DNA of 64,000 bases, taken from positions 1 through 64,000 of the forward strand of contig NZ_AFWT01000004.1 in the NCBI RefSeq assembly GCF_000224065.1. Reading direction: 5' to 3'. The translations under genes were made by a program, and so were the position numbers. Origin of the DNA: Thiorhodococcus drewsii AZ1 (lineage in GTDB: Bacteria; Pseudomonadota; Gammaproteobacteria; Chromatiales; Chromatiaceae). The notes beneath the pieces were generated by a model. The model ran no database searches, was not told the origin of the DNA, and was given only the letters and a program-made list of their open reading frames with translations. Of this stretch, positions 35,506 through 47,196 are shown one piece after another. Numbering within the stretch: the stretch's first letter is position 1; the number at the start of each line of letters is the position of its first letter.

Positions 35506-37506
35506 TCACGCGTGGACCTCAGCCGGCTCTAACACCGGCAACGGCATGCGCAGGGCCGCGCATATGGCCCGCAAGAGCTCCATCTCGGCCGGCGCCACAC
35601 GACCATCCTCCACCACGACCGCAGCCATGGCCCCCAAGAGGCACTGCTTGTCCTCCAATCGAAGCTGATCGAGTCGCGCCAGCGCGGCATCCAGCCGCAC
35701 GGACCATTCCCGTTCGAGCCAGTCAGACTCGAACCAGTCTTCTTTGATGCGTTCGACCGCCCGGAGTTTCGCACCCAAGCGTTTCAATCCAACAATCAGC
35801 GCCCGGCGGGCATCTTCCGGCCTGCCGTTGCCATGGTGCGCCAGCACCGTCAGGAGCAAAACGACCTCGCGGGTCGCGCCCACCAGACGACCGGATCCGG
35901 CGACACCCGCAGACGCGGGAGACAGCAGATCCCGGATCTGTCTAGCCAACAGCTTCGCCAGAACATACTCGAACAGCGCGACCTGGCCATCGGCCAGAAT
36001 CAATCGATCGACCAGACCCAGCAAACGCTCAAGCTCTGCTGCCGGACGCCGACGCAATGCTGGGAAGGTCAGATCCAGCAGCGGGATACGCAGCTCGGAG
36101 GCCAGATCGGGCACCTCCTTCAGCAGCACGCCCACCTGATGCTCCGCCTCCTGTCCCAGGGTCTCCGACACCATCAGCAACCGCTGCTCGCGCACCTCGG
36201 GATCCGAACCCATCAGCAGATAGCAGAGCACGCTGGCCGCCCACTCGGTCGAATGGGCCGCGCGCTCCAGCGTCTTGGGAATGGCCGCCGCAAGCAATCC
36301 GGCTGTCAGGATCTGACCAGCGCCCGGCCGACCGATGCCCTCGATCAGCGATTCGGGACTCACCGTCGCACCCCGAGCGGCGAGTGGCACAATCCTGTCG
36401 GCAGCCCCAGCCGGCTCAATGGGCTCGCCGGGAACACCCACCGGCACCGGGCGCCGCATCGATCGCGCGATCTCGGCCAATTCGGCCGGATCGAACCCAG
36501 GTTCGATGGCGCGGATGCGGTCTTCGAGCGGCGGATGGGTCGCCAGCATTCGGCTGGACAGCCCTTGAGCGAACAGCATGTGCGCGACCTCCTCGGCATC
36601 GGTCCGCAGGGTCGACCCCATACCGGCCGCGCCGATCTTCTTCAGCGCGCCAGCAATGCCTTCCGGGTGACGGGTGAACTGAACCGCCGAGGCGTCCGCC
36701 AGGAACTCGCGCTGACGCGAGACCGATGCCTTGATCAAGCGCCCGAAGAACAGCCCGACATAGCCGACCACCACCAGCGCCAAACCGAACGAGAGGATCC
36801 CGCGCCCCTCGCGTCGTGCCGAAAGGCGTCCGCTATTGAGCAGAAAACGCCCCAGCAACGCCAGCACCAGGATGCCGAACAGCACGCCCATCAGACGGAT
36901 GTTCAGCCGCATATCGCCATTGAGGATATGGCCGAACTCGTGCGCGACGACGCCCTGCAGTTCGGCGCGATTCAGCGTTTCGAGCGTCCCCTGAGTCACG
37001 GCGACCGCCGCGTCCGAGGGACTGTAGCCCGCTGCGAAGGCATTGATCCCTGGCTCCTGATCGAGCACATAGACCTCGGGCACGGGCACGCCCGCCGCGA
37101 TCGCCATCTCCTCGACCACATTGCGCAGCCGCCGGCGCAACGGGTCCGTGGTATCGGGCGGAACCAGCGTCCCGCCGAGACCGCGCGCCACCGCCCCGCC
37201 GCCACCACGCAGGGTCAGGATGCGGATCTGACTCGCCAGCGCAATCCCGCCGCCGATCGCCAAGGAGACCCAGAAGAGCAACGGGAGGTTCGGCCGCACA
37301 TAGCGATCGAACAACCCGGGCACCCCGAGTTCGACGTAGTCCATGTAACGCCCCGGCTGGGCCAGCTCGTGATAGGACCCGAAGAAGACCAGCACCGCCA
37401 GGTCGACCAGGATCACGATACTGACCAGGGCCAGGGCGAAGAGCCCGATCAGACCGAGGGTCCGGCGACGGGCGCGCGCCTGATGCTCGAAGAAGTTCAT
37501 CGGCAT
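35506..37506 (-). CDS. M48-family membrane metalloprotease, HtpX-like with C-terminal extension
   Basis: The 666-residue product has N-terminal membrane segments (about 15-45 and 75-95), the zinc motif HEFGH at 189-193, further segments at about 200-255, and the third-ligand region in SRQREFLADASAVQF. The HtpX-like core ends near residue 320. The C-terminal half (about 330-666) is a soluble region rich in Leu and Ala with no motif I recognise. It directly follows lemA (three bases between them), a pairing known in many bacteria, where the protease may degrade membrane or envelope proteins. The extra C-terminal half makes it much longer than classical HtpX. Confidence 0.88.
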   Translation of the reverse strand: MPMNFFEHQARARRRTLGLIGLFALALVSIVILVDLAVLVFFGSYHELAQPGRYMDYVELGVPGLFDRYVRPNLPLLFWVSLAIGGGIALASQIRILTLRGGGGAVARGLGGTLVPPDTTDPLRRRLRNVVEEMAIAAGVPVPEVYVLDQEPGINAFAAGYSPSDAAVAVTQGTLETLNRAELQGVVAHEFGHILNGDMRLNIRLMGVLFGILVLALLGRFLLNSGRLSARREGRGILSFGLALVVVGYVGLFFGRLIKASVSRQREFLADASAVQFTRHPEGIAGALKKIGAAGMGSTLRTDAEEVAHMLFAQGLSSRMLATHPPLEDRIRAIEPGFDPAELAEIARSMRRPVPVGVPGEPIEPAGAADRIVPLAARGATVSPESLIEGIGRPGAGQILTAGLLAAAIPKTLERAAHSTEWAASVLCYLLMGSDPEVREQRLLMVSETLGQEAEHQVGVLLKEVPDLASELRIPLLDLTFPALRRRPAAELERLLGLVDRLILADGQVALFEYVLAKLLARQIRDLLSPASAGVAGSGRLVGATREVVLLLTVLAHHGNGRPEDARRALIVGLKRLGAKLRAVERIKEDWFESDWLEREWSVRLDAALARLDQLRLEDKQCLLGAMAAVVVEDGRVAPAEMELLRAICAALRMPLPVLEPAEVHA

Positions 37507-37509
37507 CGA

Positions 37510-38094
37510 CTACTGGAAGGAGATCTCGACCGCCTTGCGCTTCGCCGGCTCCTCGATCTCCAGCAGCTGAGCGGGCTGGAAATTGAAGCTGTTGGCGATC
37601 AGGTTGCCGGGGAACATCTCGCGCAGATTGTTATAGGCCATGACCGCATCGTTGAAGGCCTGACGGGCGAAGGCCACCCGATTCTCGGTGCTGACCAGCT
37701 CCTCCGAGAGTTGCATCATATTCTGATTCGCCTTGAGATCCGGATAGGCCTCGGACAGCGCGAACAGACGTCCCAACGCACCCGATAATCCCTGCTCCGA
37801 CTGGGACAGACGACGCATCGCCTCGGCATCGCTCGGATCCGCAGCCGCCTGCTTCAGATTCCCCACCGCCTGATTGCGCGCCTGGATCACCGCCTCCAGC
37901 GTCTCGCGCTCATGCTGCATGTAGCGCTCGGCCACCTTCACCAGATTCGGGATCAGGTCGTAACGCCGCGTCAGCTGGACATCGATCTGAGCGAAGGCGT
38001 TCTTATAGGCATTGCGACCGCCCACCAGGCGGTTGTAGATGACGATGGCAATAATCACCAACAGCAGAATGACTCCAAGCACGATCCAGATCAT
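37510..38094 (-). CDS. lemA: LemA family protein
   Basis: The 194-residue product has one N-terminal membrane helix (MIWIVLGVILLLVIIAIVIY), then the LemA helical domain: NAYKNAFAQIDVQLTRRYDL, IPNLVKVAERYMQHERETLE and the C-terminal AYNNLREMFPGNLIANSFNF. The ATG at 38094 has a GGGGAGAG site. LemA proteins pair with M48 proteases, as here. Upstream in-frame starts are not supported. The role is not known in detail. Confidence 0.93.
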   Translation of the reverse strand: MIWIVLGVILLLVIIAIVIYNRLVGGRNAYKNAFAQIDVQLTRRYDLIPNLVKVAERYMQHERETLEAVIQARNQAVGNLKQAAADPSDAEAMRRLSQSEQGLSGALGRLFALSEAYPDLKANQNMMQLSEELVSTENRVAFARQAFNDAVMAYNNLREMFPGNLIANSFNFQPAQLLEIEEPAKRKAVEISFQ

Positions 38095-38271
38095 GTTGCT
38101 CTCCCCCGATTGCAGTGAGTCCGGCGTTGAAGATCGAAAGCGATCGAGTCTAAACCGCCCACCTGCACAGGGGTAGCCAGCAGACCCGACCCGACGCCCA
38201 AATGAAACCATCGCGAAATCCAGGAAACCCCGGTACGCAACCGAACGCCCACCCGAATTGGCTCTTTGGCA

Positions 38272-38300
38272 TAGACAGCAAGCCAAGACCCGTTTATGAT
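38272..38300 (+). promoter_or_regulatory. Sigma-70 promoter of the tRNA-Ser/tRNA-fMet genes
   Basis: TAGACA (38272-38277), a 17-bp spacer and TATGAT (38295-38300) precede tRNA-Ser by 41 bp. The tRNA-fMet gene lies in the same direction 97 bp further on and may be read from this promoter. Confidence 0.7.
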
Positions 38301-38341
38301 TCTCCGCTCGCTGTCTGATGCATCTGCATCTCGCAGCACCC

Positions 38342-38431
<90 letters not shown>

Positions 38432-38472
38432 ATTCAATGGCTTGTCTTGACGCCACGTGCGTCGATCGAGCC

Positions 38473-38497
38473 GAGATCCCAGACAAACCGGGATCTC
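38473..38497 (+). other. Hairpin between the two tRNA genes
   Basis: An 8-bp inverted repeat (GAGATCCC/GGGATCTC) with a nine-base loop and no U-tract. Possibly a processing or attenuation structure between tRNA-Ser and tRNA-fMet. Confidence 0.45.
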
Positions 38498-38528
38498 AGC
38501 CGTCCCGAAAGGCGGCAAACCAGACAGA

Positions 38529-38605
<77 letters not shown>

Positions 38606-38612
38606 CATAGAA

Positions 38613-38643
38613 AAAGAAACCGGCCTCGCGCCGGTTTTCTTTT
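38613..38643 (+). terminator. Rho-independent terminator of tRNA-fMet
   Basis: AAAGAAACCGGC and GCCGGTTTTCTTT form an extended stem around CTCGC, followed by a T-rich tail. It is eight bases after the tRNA CCA. Confidence 0.9.
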
Positions 38644-38697
38644 GCCCGTCGATCGGGCAAGGCCGCATAGATCAAAACGCTCACAGCATCACGCGAA

Positions 38698-38725
38698 CAG
38701 CCCGGCCGCAGCCGGGCTGTTTTCC
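38698..38725 (+). terminator. Hairpin with T-tract before the convergent redoxin gene end
   Basis: ACAGCCCGGC and GCCGGGCTGT form a 10-bp stem around CGCA, followed by TTTCCTTT on the plus strand. It could act as a second terminator for the tRNA unit and, on the minus strand, for the redoxin/DsbD operon. Confidence 0.75.
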
Positions 38726-38771
38726 TTTGCACAGGGAAGACGCAACCTCCCGATCGGAAATCAGAGCAGAC

Positions 38772-39395
38772 TCAATATTTGACCGAGCAGCCATAGGGTC
38801 GCGTGACCGGGGTCGTCACCGGCTTGCCGGCCGCCAGGTCGGCCAGGGCCGCGCGGACGTAGTTGTGCGCGCCCTCAATGTCCGCCGGATCGCTCGTCGG
38901 CCGGTCGTCGATGCCACCCATGTAGACCAGCGTCCCGGTGCCGTCGATGACGAACATATGCGGCGTCGTCCGGGCACCGTAGGCGCGCCCGATGGTGCCC
39001 TCGGGATCCAGCAGCACGGCCGTCGGGGCGGCATCGCGCTCCTTGGTCAGCGCGTTGGCCTCGGCGGGACTGACGTTCCCCTGCTTGCCGGGCGCCGAGG
39101 AGATCACCGACAGCCACACCACACCGCTGCCGGTCGCCTCGCGCTGCAGTGCCTGCATGTTGCCGCTGCCGTAATGCTTGCGCACGTAGGGACAGCCATC
39201 ATTGGTCCATTCCAGCACGAGGGTCTTGCCGGCCAGATCGGAGAGGTTCCAGGTGCGACCGGCCGTATCGGTGCCGCTGAAGTCTGGCGCCGGAGCGCCG
39301 ATTTCGGGCTTGGCCAGTGCGGTACCGGCGACGAGCAGACCGATCAGAATCAGCGCGGCGGTCCGCGCACCTTGCGGTAAGGTCAGACGAGACAT
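38772..39395 (-). CDS. Exported thioredoxin-like (redoxin) protein
   Basis: A 207-residue protein with a signal peptide (about residues 1-28, LPQGARTAALILIGLLVAGT, then ALA) and a peroxiredoxin/redoxin fold: IGAPAPDFSGTDTAGRTWNL, WTNDGCPYVRKHY (one active-site Cys, no CxxC), and GARTTPHMFVIDGTGTLVYM. The ATG at 39395 has a GAGGAG site. It follows dsbD by 11 bp, so it is probably a periplasmic thiol protein in the same operon and may be reduced by that DsbD. The exact activity is open. Confidence 0.85.
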   Translation of the reverse strand: MSRLTLPQGARTAALILIGLLVAGTALAKPEIGAPAPDFSGTDTAGRTWNLSDLAGKTLVLEWTNDGCPYVRKHYGSGNMQALQREATGSGVVWLSVISSAPGKQGNVSPAEANALTKERDAAPTAVLLDPEGTIGRAYGARTTPHMFVIDGTGTLVYMGGIDDRPTSDPADIEGAHNYVRAALADLAAGKPVTTPVTRPYGCSVKY

Positions 39396-39406
39396 GGCGA
39401 CTCTCC

Positions 39407-41545
39407 TCAGTGGGTCGATGGAATGGATCGGTGATTGCGGGCCGGCTCCCCCGAGCCGGCGACATGCTCCCGAACGATGCCCGGGGTCAGGATCTGCGGC
39501 AACACATCGGGTTCTCGACCGGGTGCGTAATAGACATACAGGGGCACGCCGGTCCGGCCGAAACCCGCAAGATACTCGGTGATCGCCGGATCCCGGTTGG
39601 TCCAGTCCCCTTTCAGATAGACCAGCCGCTGCTCGGCGAAGAGGTCGACCGTCGCGGCGGTCGACAGCGCCACCCGCTCGTTGACCAGACAGGTGATACA
39701 CCAGGCGGCGGTCATGTTGACGAACAGCGGGCGACCCTCGGCGCGGACCTCGGCCAAACGCTCTGCCGAATAGGGCTCGGCGACCAATGATGTCCGTCCA
39801 TCATCCGGAGTTCTCGCAGACCCTGCAGCGGATGCAGGAAGACTTGAGGTCGAGATCCCGAGCCACACGGCCGTGACGAGCCCAATGAGAGAGAGAACCC
39901 CACCGGCACGACGCACCCGCGAAGAGCCGAGCAGCGTGCGTTCGCGAACCCAGAGCCCAAACGCGAGCAGCAACAGGCCGGTCAATCCCTGTGCGATCCC
40001 ATCCGCCCCAGTCTGGACGGCGAGCACCCAGAGCAGCCAGGCCGAGGCAGCGAACATAGGGAAGGCGAGCCCCTGCTTCAGGGTCTCCATCCAGGGTCCG
40101 GGGCGCGGCAATCGACGCGCAAGCGCCGGGACCAGCGTCAGCACCAGGAAAGGCAAGGCGAGTCCCAGGCCGAGCGCCAGGATCACCAGCATGGCCTCCG
40201 CCCAATGAAGCGTCAGTGCATAACCGAGCGCCGCACCCATGAGCGGTGCCGTGCAGGGAGCCGCGACCAGGGCGGCGAGCGCCCCCGTCCCGAAGGCACC
40301 CAATAGACCGCTCCCGGTCTGGCCGCCACCCAGCGCCATCAGACGCCCACCGAGCGTCACGACACCGGCCATCGAAAGCCCGATGACCAGAAACAGATCG
40401 GCCATCAGGGCAACGAAGGGCGGAGACTGGAGCTGAAACCCCCAACCGACAGCAGCCCCGCCGGCACGTAATGCCAGCAACAGCCCACCCAGCAGCCCGA
40501 AGAACAGCAGCACGCCGCCCGTGTAGGCGAAACCGTGCAGCGCACGCCGCCCGGCCCCATCGCCCTGTCCAGCCGTGAGGCTCAGCGCCTTGATCGCGAG
40601 CACCGGAAAGACGCAGGGCATCAGGTTCAGGATGAGACCGCCGAGTAGGGCGAAGACCAGTGCGATCGGCAAGGTCAAGGTATCGGGTTCGATCCCGCCC
40701 GCCGAGACCGGCAGAACGCCTCGCTCGGCGGTTAACGCAAAGGCACGCGACCCGCCGTCGGGGTCGTCGATCACCAGCACCCCTTCCAGCTCGGCCGTTG
40801 CGGCCATGGCGCCGGGGGTCAGATCTATCTCCAGCCGGTCCCCGCCGACCCGCCAAGGCTGGGCGGCGGCATGCTCGATCAGGCCCCAGCTCCCGGCATA
40901 GAACCAGACCGATGCCGAATCGGGGATCCGCAGCGCCGGATTCGTCCCGAGCGGGACCGACAATCGCAGCCCTCCGTCACGCTCGTCGAGCATCGCACCC
41001 TGAATGTCGCCCTCGGGCAGCGCGGACCGTGCGTCGGCGAAGAGGTCCGACCAGGCCGGATCGACCGGGCCCTGCGTTGCGGCGGTCTCCAGCGTCAGAT
41101 CCAAAGCGCCGCTTTCGGGAATGCAATGCTCGGCACAGACGAGCCAATGGGCCTCGGCACGGATGGGGATCGGCGTCCCGACCGGCCAGTCCGGCGGTAC
41201 CGAGAGCGCGACCAGATGCACGGCCCGTCCCGAGTAGCCGTAGTTGGCGAACGGACCGACCCGGACCAGCTCGGGATGGGGCCAGCGAATCGGGCCTGCC
41301 GTCACGCCATCCGGGAGGGTCCAATCGATGCGCGGTGCCTCGCCCGAATCACCGGGATTGCGCCAATAGGTATGCCATCCCGGCTGGATATCGAACACCA
41401 GCGCCAGCTCGATGCCCGCACCCGGTGCGGTCTGGCTCCGCTCCGCGATCAAGCGCGCCGTCACATGCTCCGTCGTCACCGAATTCGCGACAGCGAACAC
41501 GGGGAAGGACAGCAGAACCAGAAACACCCACGCCCGAAGGTCCAT
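39407..41545 (-). CDS. dsbD: DsbD/ScsB-family thiol:disulfide interchange protein
   Basis: The 712-residue product has a signal peptide (MDLRAWVFLVLLSFPVFAVA), an N-terminal periplasmic domain with a Cys pair (VCAEHC), eight membrane segments with the two conserved cysteines in LMPCVFPVLAIKAL and AAPCTAPLMGAALGYAL, and a C-terminal periplasmic thioredoxin domain with AAWCITC. It carries electrons from cytoplasmic thioredoxin to periplasmic partners. The ATG at 41545 is chosen because AAGGTG precedes it and because it starts the signal peptide directly; ATGs at 41569 and 41596 are alternatives. The redoxin gene next to it is the likely partner. Confidence 0.92.
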   Translation of the reverse strand: MDLRAWVFLVLLSFPVFAVANSVTTEHVTARLIAERSQTAPGAGIELALVFDIQPGWHTYWRNPGDSGEAPRIDWTLPDGVTAGPIRWPHPELVRVGPFANYGYSGRAVHLVALSVPPDWPVGTPIPIRAEAHWLVCAEHCIPESGALDLTLETAATQGPVDPAWSDLFADARSALPEGDIQGAMLDERDGGLRLSVPLGTNPALRIPDSASVWFYAGSWGLIEHAAAQPWRVGGDRLEIDLTPGAMAATAELEGVLVIDDPDGGSRAFALTAERGVLPVSAGGIEPDTLTLPIALVFALLGGLILNLMPCVFPVLAIKALSLTAGQGDGAGRRALHGFAYTGGVLLFFGLLGGLLLALRAGGAAVGWGFQLQSPPFVALMADLFLVIGLSMAGVVTLGGRLMALGGGQTGSGLLGAFGTGALAALVAAPCTAPLMGAALGYALTLHWAEAMLVILALGLGLALPFLVLTLVPALARRLPRPGPWMETLKQGLAFPMFAASAWLLWVLAVQTGADGIAQGLTGLLLLAFGLWVRERTLLGSSRVRRAGGVLSLIGLVTAVWLGISTSSLPASAAGSARTPDDGRTSLVAEPYSAERLAEVRAEGRPLFVNMTAAWCITCLVNERVALSTAATVDLFAEQRLVYLKGDWTNRDPAITEYLAGFGRTGVPLYVYYAPGREPDVLPQILTPGIVREHVAGSGEPARNHRSIPSTH

Positions 41546-44119
<2,574 letters not shown>

Positions 44120-44238
44120 CTCTCAGCACGGGACAATTCGGGCCAGGGACTCGGCCCAACCGCCCCCATCAGCACCCGATCTCTCCGAACTGTGAGGCGA
44201 TCGGCAGCCGAAAACAGGGACGACGCTATACTCAAGGG

Positions 44239-44265
44239 TCAAGAATACGGCTCGCCAGCCGATAA
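44239..44265 (+). promoter_or_regulatory. FliA (sigma-28) flagellar promoter
   Basis: TCAAGAAT (44239-44246), an 11-bp spacer, then a perfect GCCGATAA (44258-44265). This matches the gammaproteobacterial FliA consensus TCAAG-N14-GCCGATA. The YjfB-like gene begins 44 bp downstream. Confidence 0.85.
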
Positions 44266-44308
44266 GATAGATACCCTTTCACTGATATCTCATCGGAGAA
44301 ATCGCATC

Positions 44309-44524
44309 ATGGATATCTCTTCATTCAGCGGTTCGGCACCTGCGATCGCCCAGCTGAGCACCACCATGAGCAACGGGAAACTCGCCGACGACGTCGGCAT
44401 TGCCGTACTCAAGAAATCCATGGACATCCAAGAGCAGTCCGCAATGCAATTGGTCGAGTCCATCCCGGACGTCAGTGCGGGCCTGCCGGATGGTGTTGGT
44501 GGCAACATCAATGTGACGGCCTGA
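44309..44524 (+). CDS. YjfB-family putative motility protein
   Basis: A 71-residue helical protein (MDISSFSGSAPAIAQLSTTM then DDVGIAVLKKSMDIQEQSAM and QLVESIPD) that resembles the small YjfB putative-motility family. Function in the family is not well defined. The GGAG ribosome site is ten bases from the ATG. The strong FliA promoter upstream supports a motility role, a nice match with the isolated fliW at 7895. Confidence 0.82.
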   Translation: MDISSFSGSAPAIAQLSTTMSNGKLADDVGIAVLKKSMDIQEQSAMQLVESIPDVSAGLPDGVGGNINVTA

Positions 44525-44662
44525 CCTCACGGCTCGCTCGCCATGCACCAGTTCGCCCACAGAGGCGCACGGCCACCCGCGTAACACGCGGCCAACGGCC
44601 ACCCCATTCACGGGCGCAGACACCCGAACCCCCGTCAGTCGGCTGGGTTCCGAGCGCCCCTG

Positions 44663-44938
44663 TCACTCGACTTTCTTGACCTCGGTCCGCCCCACCCCAG
44701 CCGGCATGGGTCTGGTCGTCGCGGTCATGCCCGGACGATCGTGCCATGCCTTGGTCGTAATGGAGAAAGATCCGCCGCCTTGAGGAACCGGGGTGCCGAT
44801 GTCGGTGCAATCACGCTCGGTGTAGATGATTCGCCCGTCCGGCTGAAGACATTTTCGCGCGAAATTCCCCGGCCACTGTTCCGCCAAGGCGGCCCCCGTC
44901 ACCAGAATTGCAAGCGCTGCGATGGTGGCAATCCTCAT
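44663..44938 (-). CDS. Small exported protein, DUF4124-like
   Basis: A 91-residue protein with a signal peptide (MRIATIAALAILVTGAALAE), a short domain with two cysteines (KCLQPDGRIIYTERDC, the DUF4124-like pattern of a CxxxDG...Y.d..C loop) and a basic, Pro/Thr-rich tail. The ATG at 44938 has a GAGGG site. The function is unknown. Confidence 0.75.
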   Translation of the reverse strand: MRIATIAALAILVTGAALAEQWPGNFARKCLQPDGRIIYTERDCTDIGTPVPQGGGSFSITTKAWHDRPGMTATTRPMPAGVGRTEVKKVE

Positions 44939-45297
44939 GCGTCTGCCCTCAATGCTGTTCAAATTAGGTGATCGTCAGCATAAACCGAGCACCGCCCGGT
45001 AAATACCCTCAACGCCTCCCCAAGGAACGATTCGCGGTCCTCGAGTGTCGATCCGAAACGGAATCCAGATCGCGATCGACCGGCGAGAACGCAGGGCACC
45101 AGACCGCCCATCCCGCTGAAAGGCACGCACAGCGAGCGACGAATCCCCTGCAGCCCCTGTGGAATGTCCCCGTGTGCCACCATTTCGCGACACAATGAAG
45201 GCCCGGGTGTCGGACAGCCTTGTGCGACAGCCCGAGCTGCGGTTACCACGACCAGAACGCGGCAACCGCGACGATCAACGCAACGACTCGTACTCAA
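44939..45297. other. Intergenic region upstream of cbpA
   Basis: This 359-bp region lies between the small exported protein gene and cbpA. I see no gene with supporting motifs; long frames here on either strand lack recognisable features. The cbpA start itself lacks a clear ribosome site. Confidence 0.45.
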
Positions 45298-46251
45298 ATG
45301 GAATTCAAAGACTATTACGCCATCATGGGGGTCGCGCGCGATGCCACGCAGGACGAGATCAAGCGTGCCTATCGCAAGCTCGCCCGAAAATATCATCCGG
45401 ACGTCAGCAAGGAGCCAGACGCCGAGACCCATTTCAAGGAGGTCGGCGAGGCCTACGAGGTCCTGAAGGATCCCGAAAAGCGCGCCGCCTACGACCAACT
45501 CGGAGCCGATTGGCGGGCCGGGCAGGACTTCCGTCCGCCACCGGACTGGGACCAGGGATTCGAGTTCCATGGCGGCGGCTTCACCCAGGCGGACCCGGAC
45601 CAATTCAGCGACTTCTTCGAGACCCTGTTCGGCCGAACCGGTTTCTCCGGCGCGCATCCCCACCAGTCGCGGCGCGAATTCCACGCCCGTGGCGAAGACT
45701 CGCACGCCAAGGTCCTAATCGATCTCGAAGACGCCTACCGAGGCACGACGCGCACGCTCACACTCCGCCACACCGAACTGGGACCGGACGGTCGACCGCG
45801 CATTGCCGAACGCACGCTCAACGTCTCCATCCCCAAGGGCGTGCGCCAGGGGCAGCACATCCGGCTCGCCAAACAGGGCGGTGCCGGTATCGGACGAGGC
45901 GAGGCGGGCGACCTCTTCCTAGAGGTCGAATTCAGCCCGCATCCGCTCTATCGCGCCGAGGGCAAGGACGTCTATCTGAGCCTGCCGCTCGCACCCTGGG
46001 AGGCCGCACTCGGGGCGACCGTGAAGGTGCCGACGCCGAACGGCGCGGTCGACCTGCGCATCCCGCCCGATTCGTCCGGCGGACGCAAGCTGCGCCTGAA
46101 GGGTCGAGGCATCCCAGCCAAGGAGCCTGGAGACCTCTACGTGGTGCTGCAGATCGCACTGCCGAAGGCGGATTCCGAATCCGCCAAGGCCGCCTACACC
46201 GCATTCGAGCAGGCGCTCGGATTCGATCCGCGCGCGCATCTGGGGGTGTGA
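45298..46251 (+). CDS. cbpA: Curved-DNA-binding protein / DnaJ-class chaperone
   Basis: The 317-residue product starts with a J domain (MEFKDYYAIMGVARDATQDE and AYRKLARKYHPDVSKE with the HPD motif), a Gly/Phe-rich linker, and the two-part C-terminal substrate-binding domain (SIPKGVRQGQHIRLAKQG, KGRGIPAKEPGDLYVVLQI) without a zinc-finger domain, as in CbpA. It helps DnaK in the cytoplasm and, in E. coli, binds curved DNA. The next gene encodes its modulator CbpM. Confidence 0.95.
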   Translation: MEFKDYYAIMGVARDATQDEIKRAYRKLARKYHPDVSKEPDAETHFKEVGEAYEVLKDPEKRAAYDQLGADWRAGQDFRPPPDWDQGFEFHGGGFTQADPDQFSDFFETLFGRTGFSGAHPHQSRREFHARGEDSHAKVLIDLEDAYRGTTRTLTLRHTELGPDGRPRIAERTLNVSIPKGVRQGQHIRLAKQGGAGIGRGEAGDLFLEVEFSPHPLYRAEGKDVYLSLPLAPWEAALGATVKVPTPNGAVDLRIPPDSSGGRKLRLKGRGIPAKEPGDLYVVLQIALPKADSESAKAAYTAFEQALGFDPRAHLGV

Positions 46252-46254
46252 AGG

Positions 46255-46572
46255 ATGAACAATACACACATCATCGAACTGCTCTCCGGCGAACTGCTGG
46301 AGGAAAACAGAGAGCTAACCCTGGCGGAACTGTGCCGCGCCTGCGGGCTGCCCGCAGACCGGGTCGTCGAACTGGTCGAGGAAGGGGTCGTCGACCCGAC
46401 GGGGCAGGATCCGACACGCTGGCGCTTCAGCGCCATCAGCATCCGGCGCGTGCATAGCGCACGGCGGCTGGAACGGGATCTGGGCGTCAACGCCGCCGGC
46501 GCCGCACTCGCCCTGGATCTGCTGGAAGAGCTGGAGCGACTGCGCGCGCGACTGCAACGGCTCGAAGACTGA
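46255..46572 (+). CDS. cbpM: CbpA modulator, MerR-like CbpM
   Basis: The 105-residue product has the CbpM pattern: LTLAELCRACGLPADRVVEL, GVVDPTGQDPTRWRFSAISI, and a C-terminal helix of the LDLLEELERLRARLQRLE type. It begins three bases after the cbpA stop, the standard arrangement. CbpM inhibits CbpA by binding its J domain. Confidence 0.93.
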   Translation: MNNTHIIELLSGELLEENRELTLAELCRACGLPADRVVELVEEGVVDPTGQDPTRWRFSAISIRRVHSARRLERDLGVNAAGAALALDLLEELERLRARLQRLED

Positions 46573-46581
46573 GGAAAGACC

Positions 46582-47016
46582 ATGAGCGACACGCTTCACA
46601 TCGTTTGCCCCGCCTGCGACGCAGTCAACCGCATCCCAGTCGCGCGGCTCGGCGAAGGCCCCAAATGCGGCAAGTGCCACGCCCCGCTGTTCGCTGGGCA
46701 TCCAACCGAGTTGACGGCGGCACGGTTCCAACAGCACATCGACCGCAGCGACATCCCCGTCCTGGTCGATTTCTGGGCGCCCTGGTGCGCCCCCTGCCGC
46801 ATGATGGCTCCCGCATTCCAGCAGGCTGCGGCCCAGCTCGAACCCCGGGTACGCCTGACCAAGGTCGACACCGAGTCCGAACAGGCACTCGGCGCCCGCT
46901 ACGGCATCCGCAGCATTCCCACGCTCGCGCTCTTCAAGAACGGCCGCGAGATCGCGCGCCAGCCTGGAGCCATGGGGGCGGCGGACATCGTGCGCTGGAC
47001 GCTCGGACATCTATGA
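46582..47016 (+). CDS. trxC: Thioredoxin 2
   Basis: The 144-residue product has an N-terminal zinc-finger with two CxxC pairs (CPACDAVNRIPVARLGEGPK then CGKC) and a thioredoxin domain with active site FWAPWCAPCR and the cis-Pro loop IRSIPTLALFKNG. This zinc-binding N-terminus separates TrxC from TrxA; TrxC is often induced by oxidative stress. It follows cbpM by nine bases with a GAGGAAAG site, so it is probably in the same operon. Confidence 0.97.
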   Translation: MSDTLHIVCPACDAVNRIPVARLGEGPKCGKCHAPLFAGHPTELTAARFQQHIDRSDIPVLVDFWAPWCAPCRMMAPAFQQAAAQLEPRVRLTKVDTESEQALGARYGIRSIPTLALFKNGREIARQPGAMGAADIVRWTLGHL

Positions 47017-47196
47017 CGGGAACCGGGAGCGCCGAGCAGCGCTCGGTGCTCCCCGGAACCTCCGCGCCCGATTGCATCGTCCCGCATCACGGTCATACAC
47101 TGCCGCCCACATCTTCCGAGTGCCGCCGTCGCCGATGGCCGACAGCCCCGAGACGCGGGCGACACCGCCCCTGACCATACAGACCCACTGAAGACC

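Noticed and set aside
44959-45705. A 248-codon minus-strand frame covering the region before cbpA.
   Set aside because: It runs antisense into the J-domain coding region and shows no domain, signal peptide or ribosome site.
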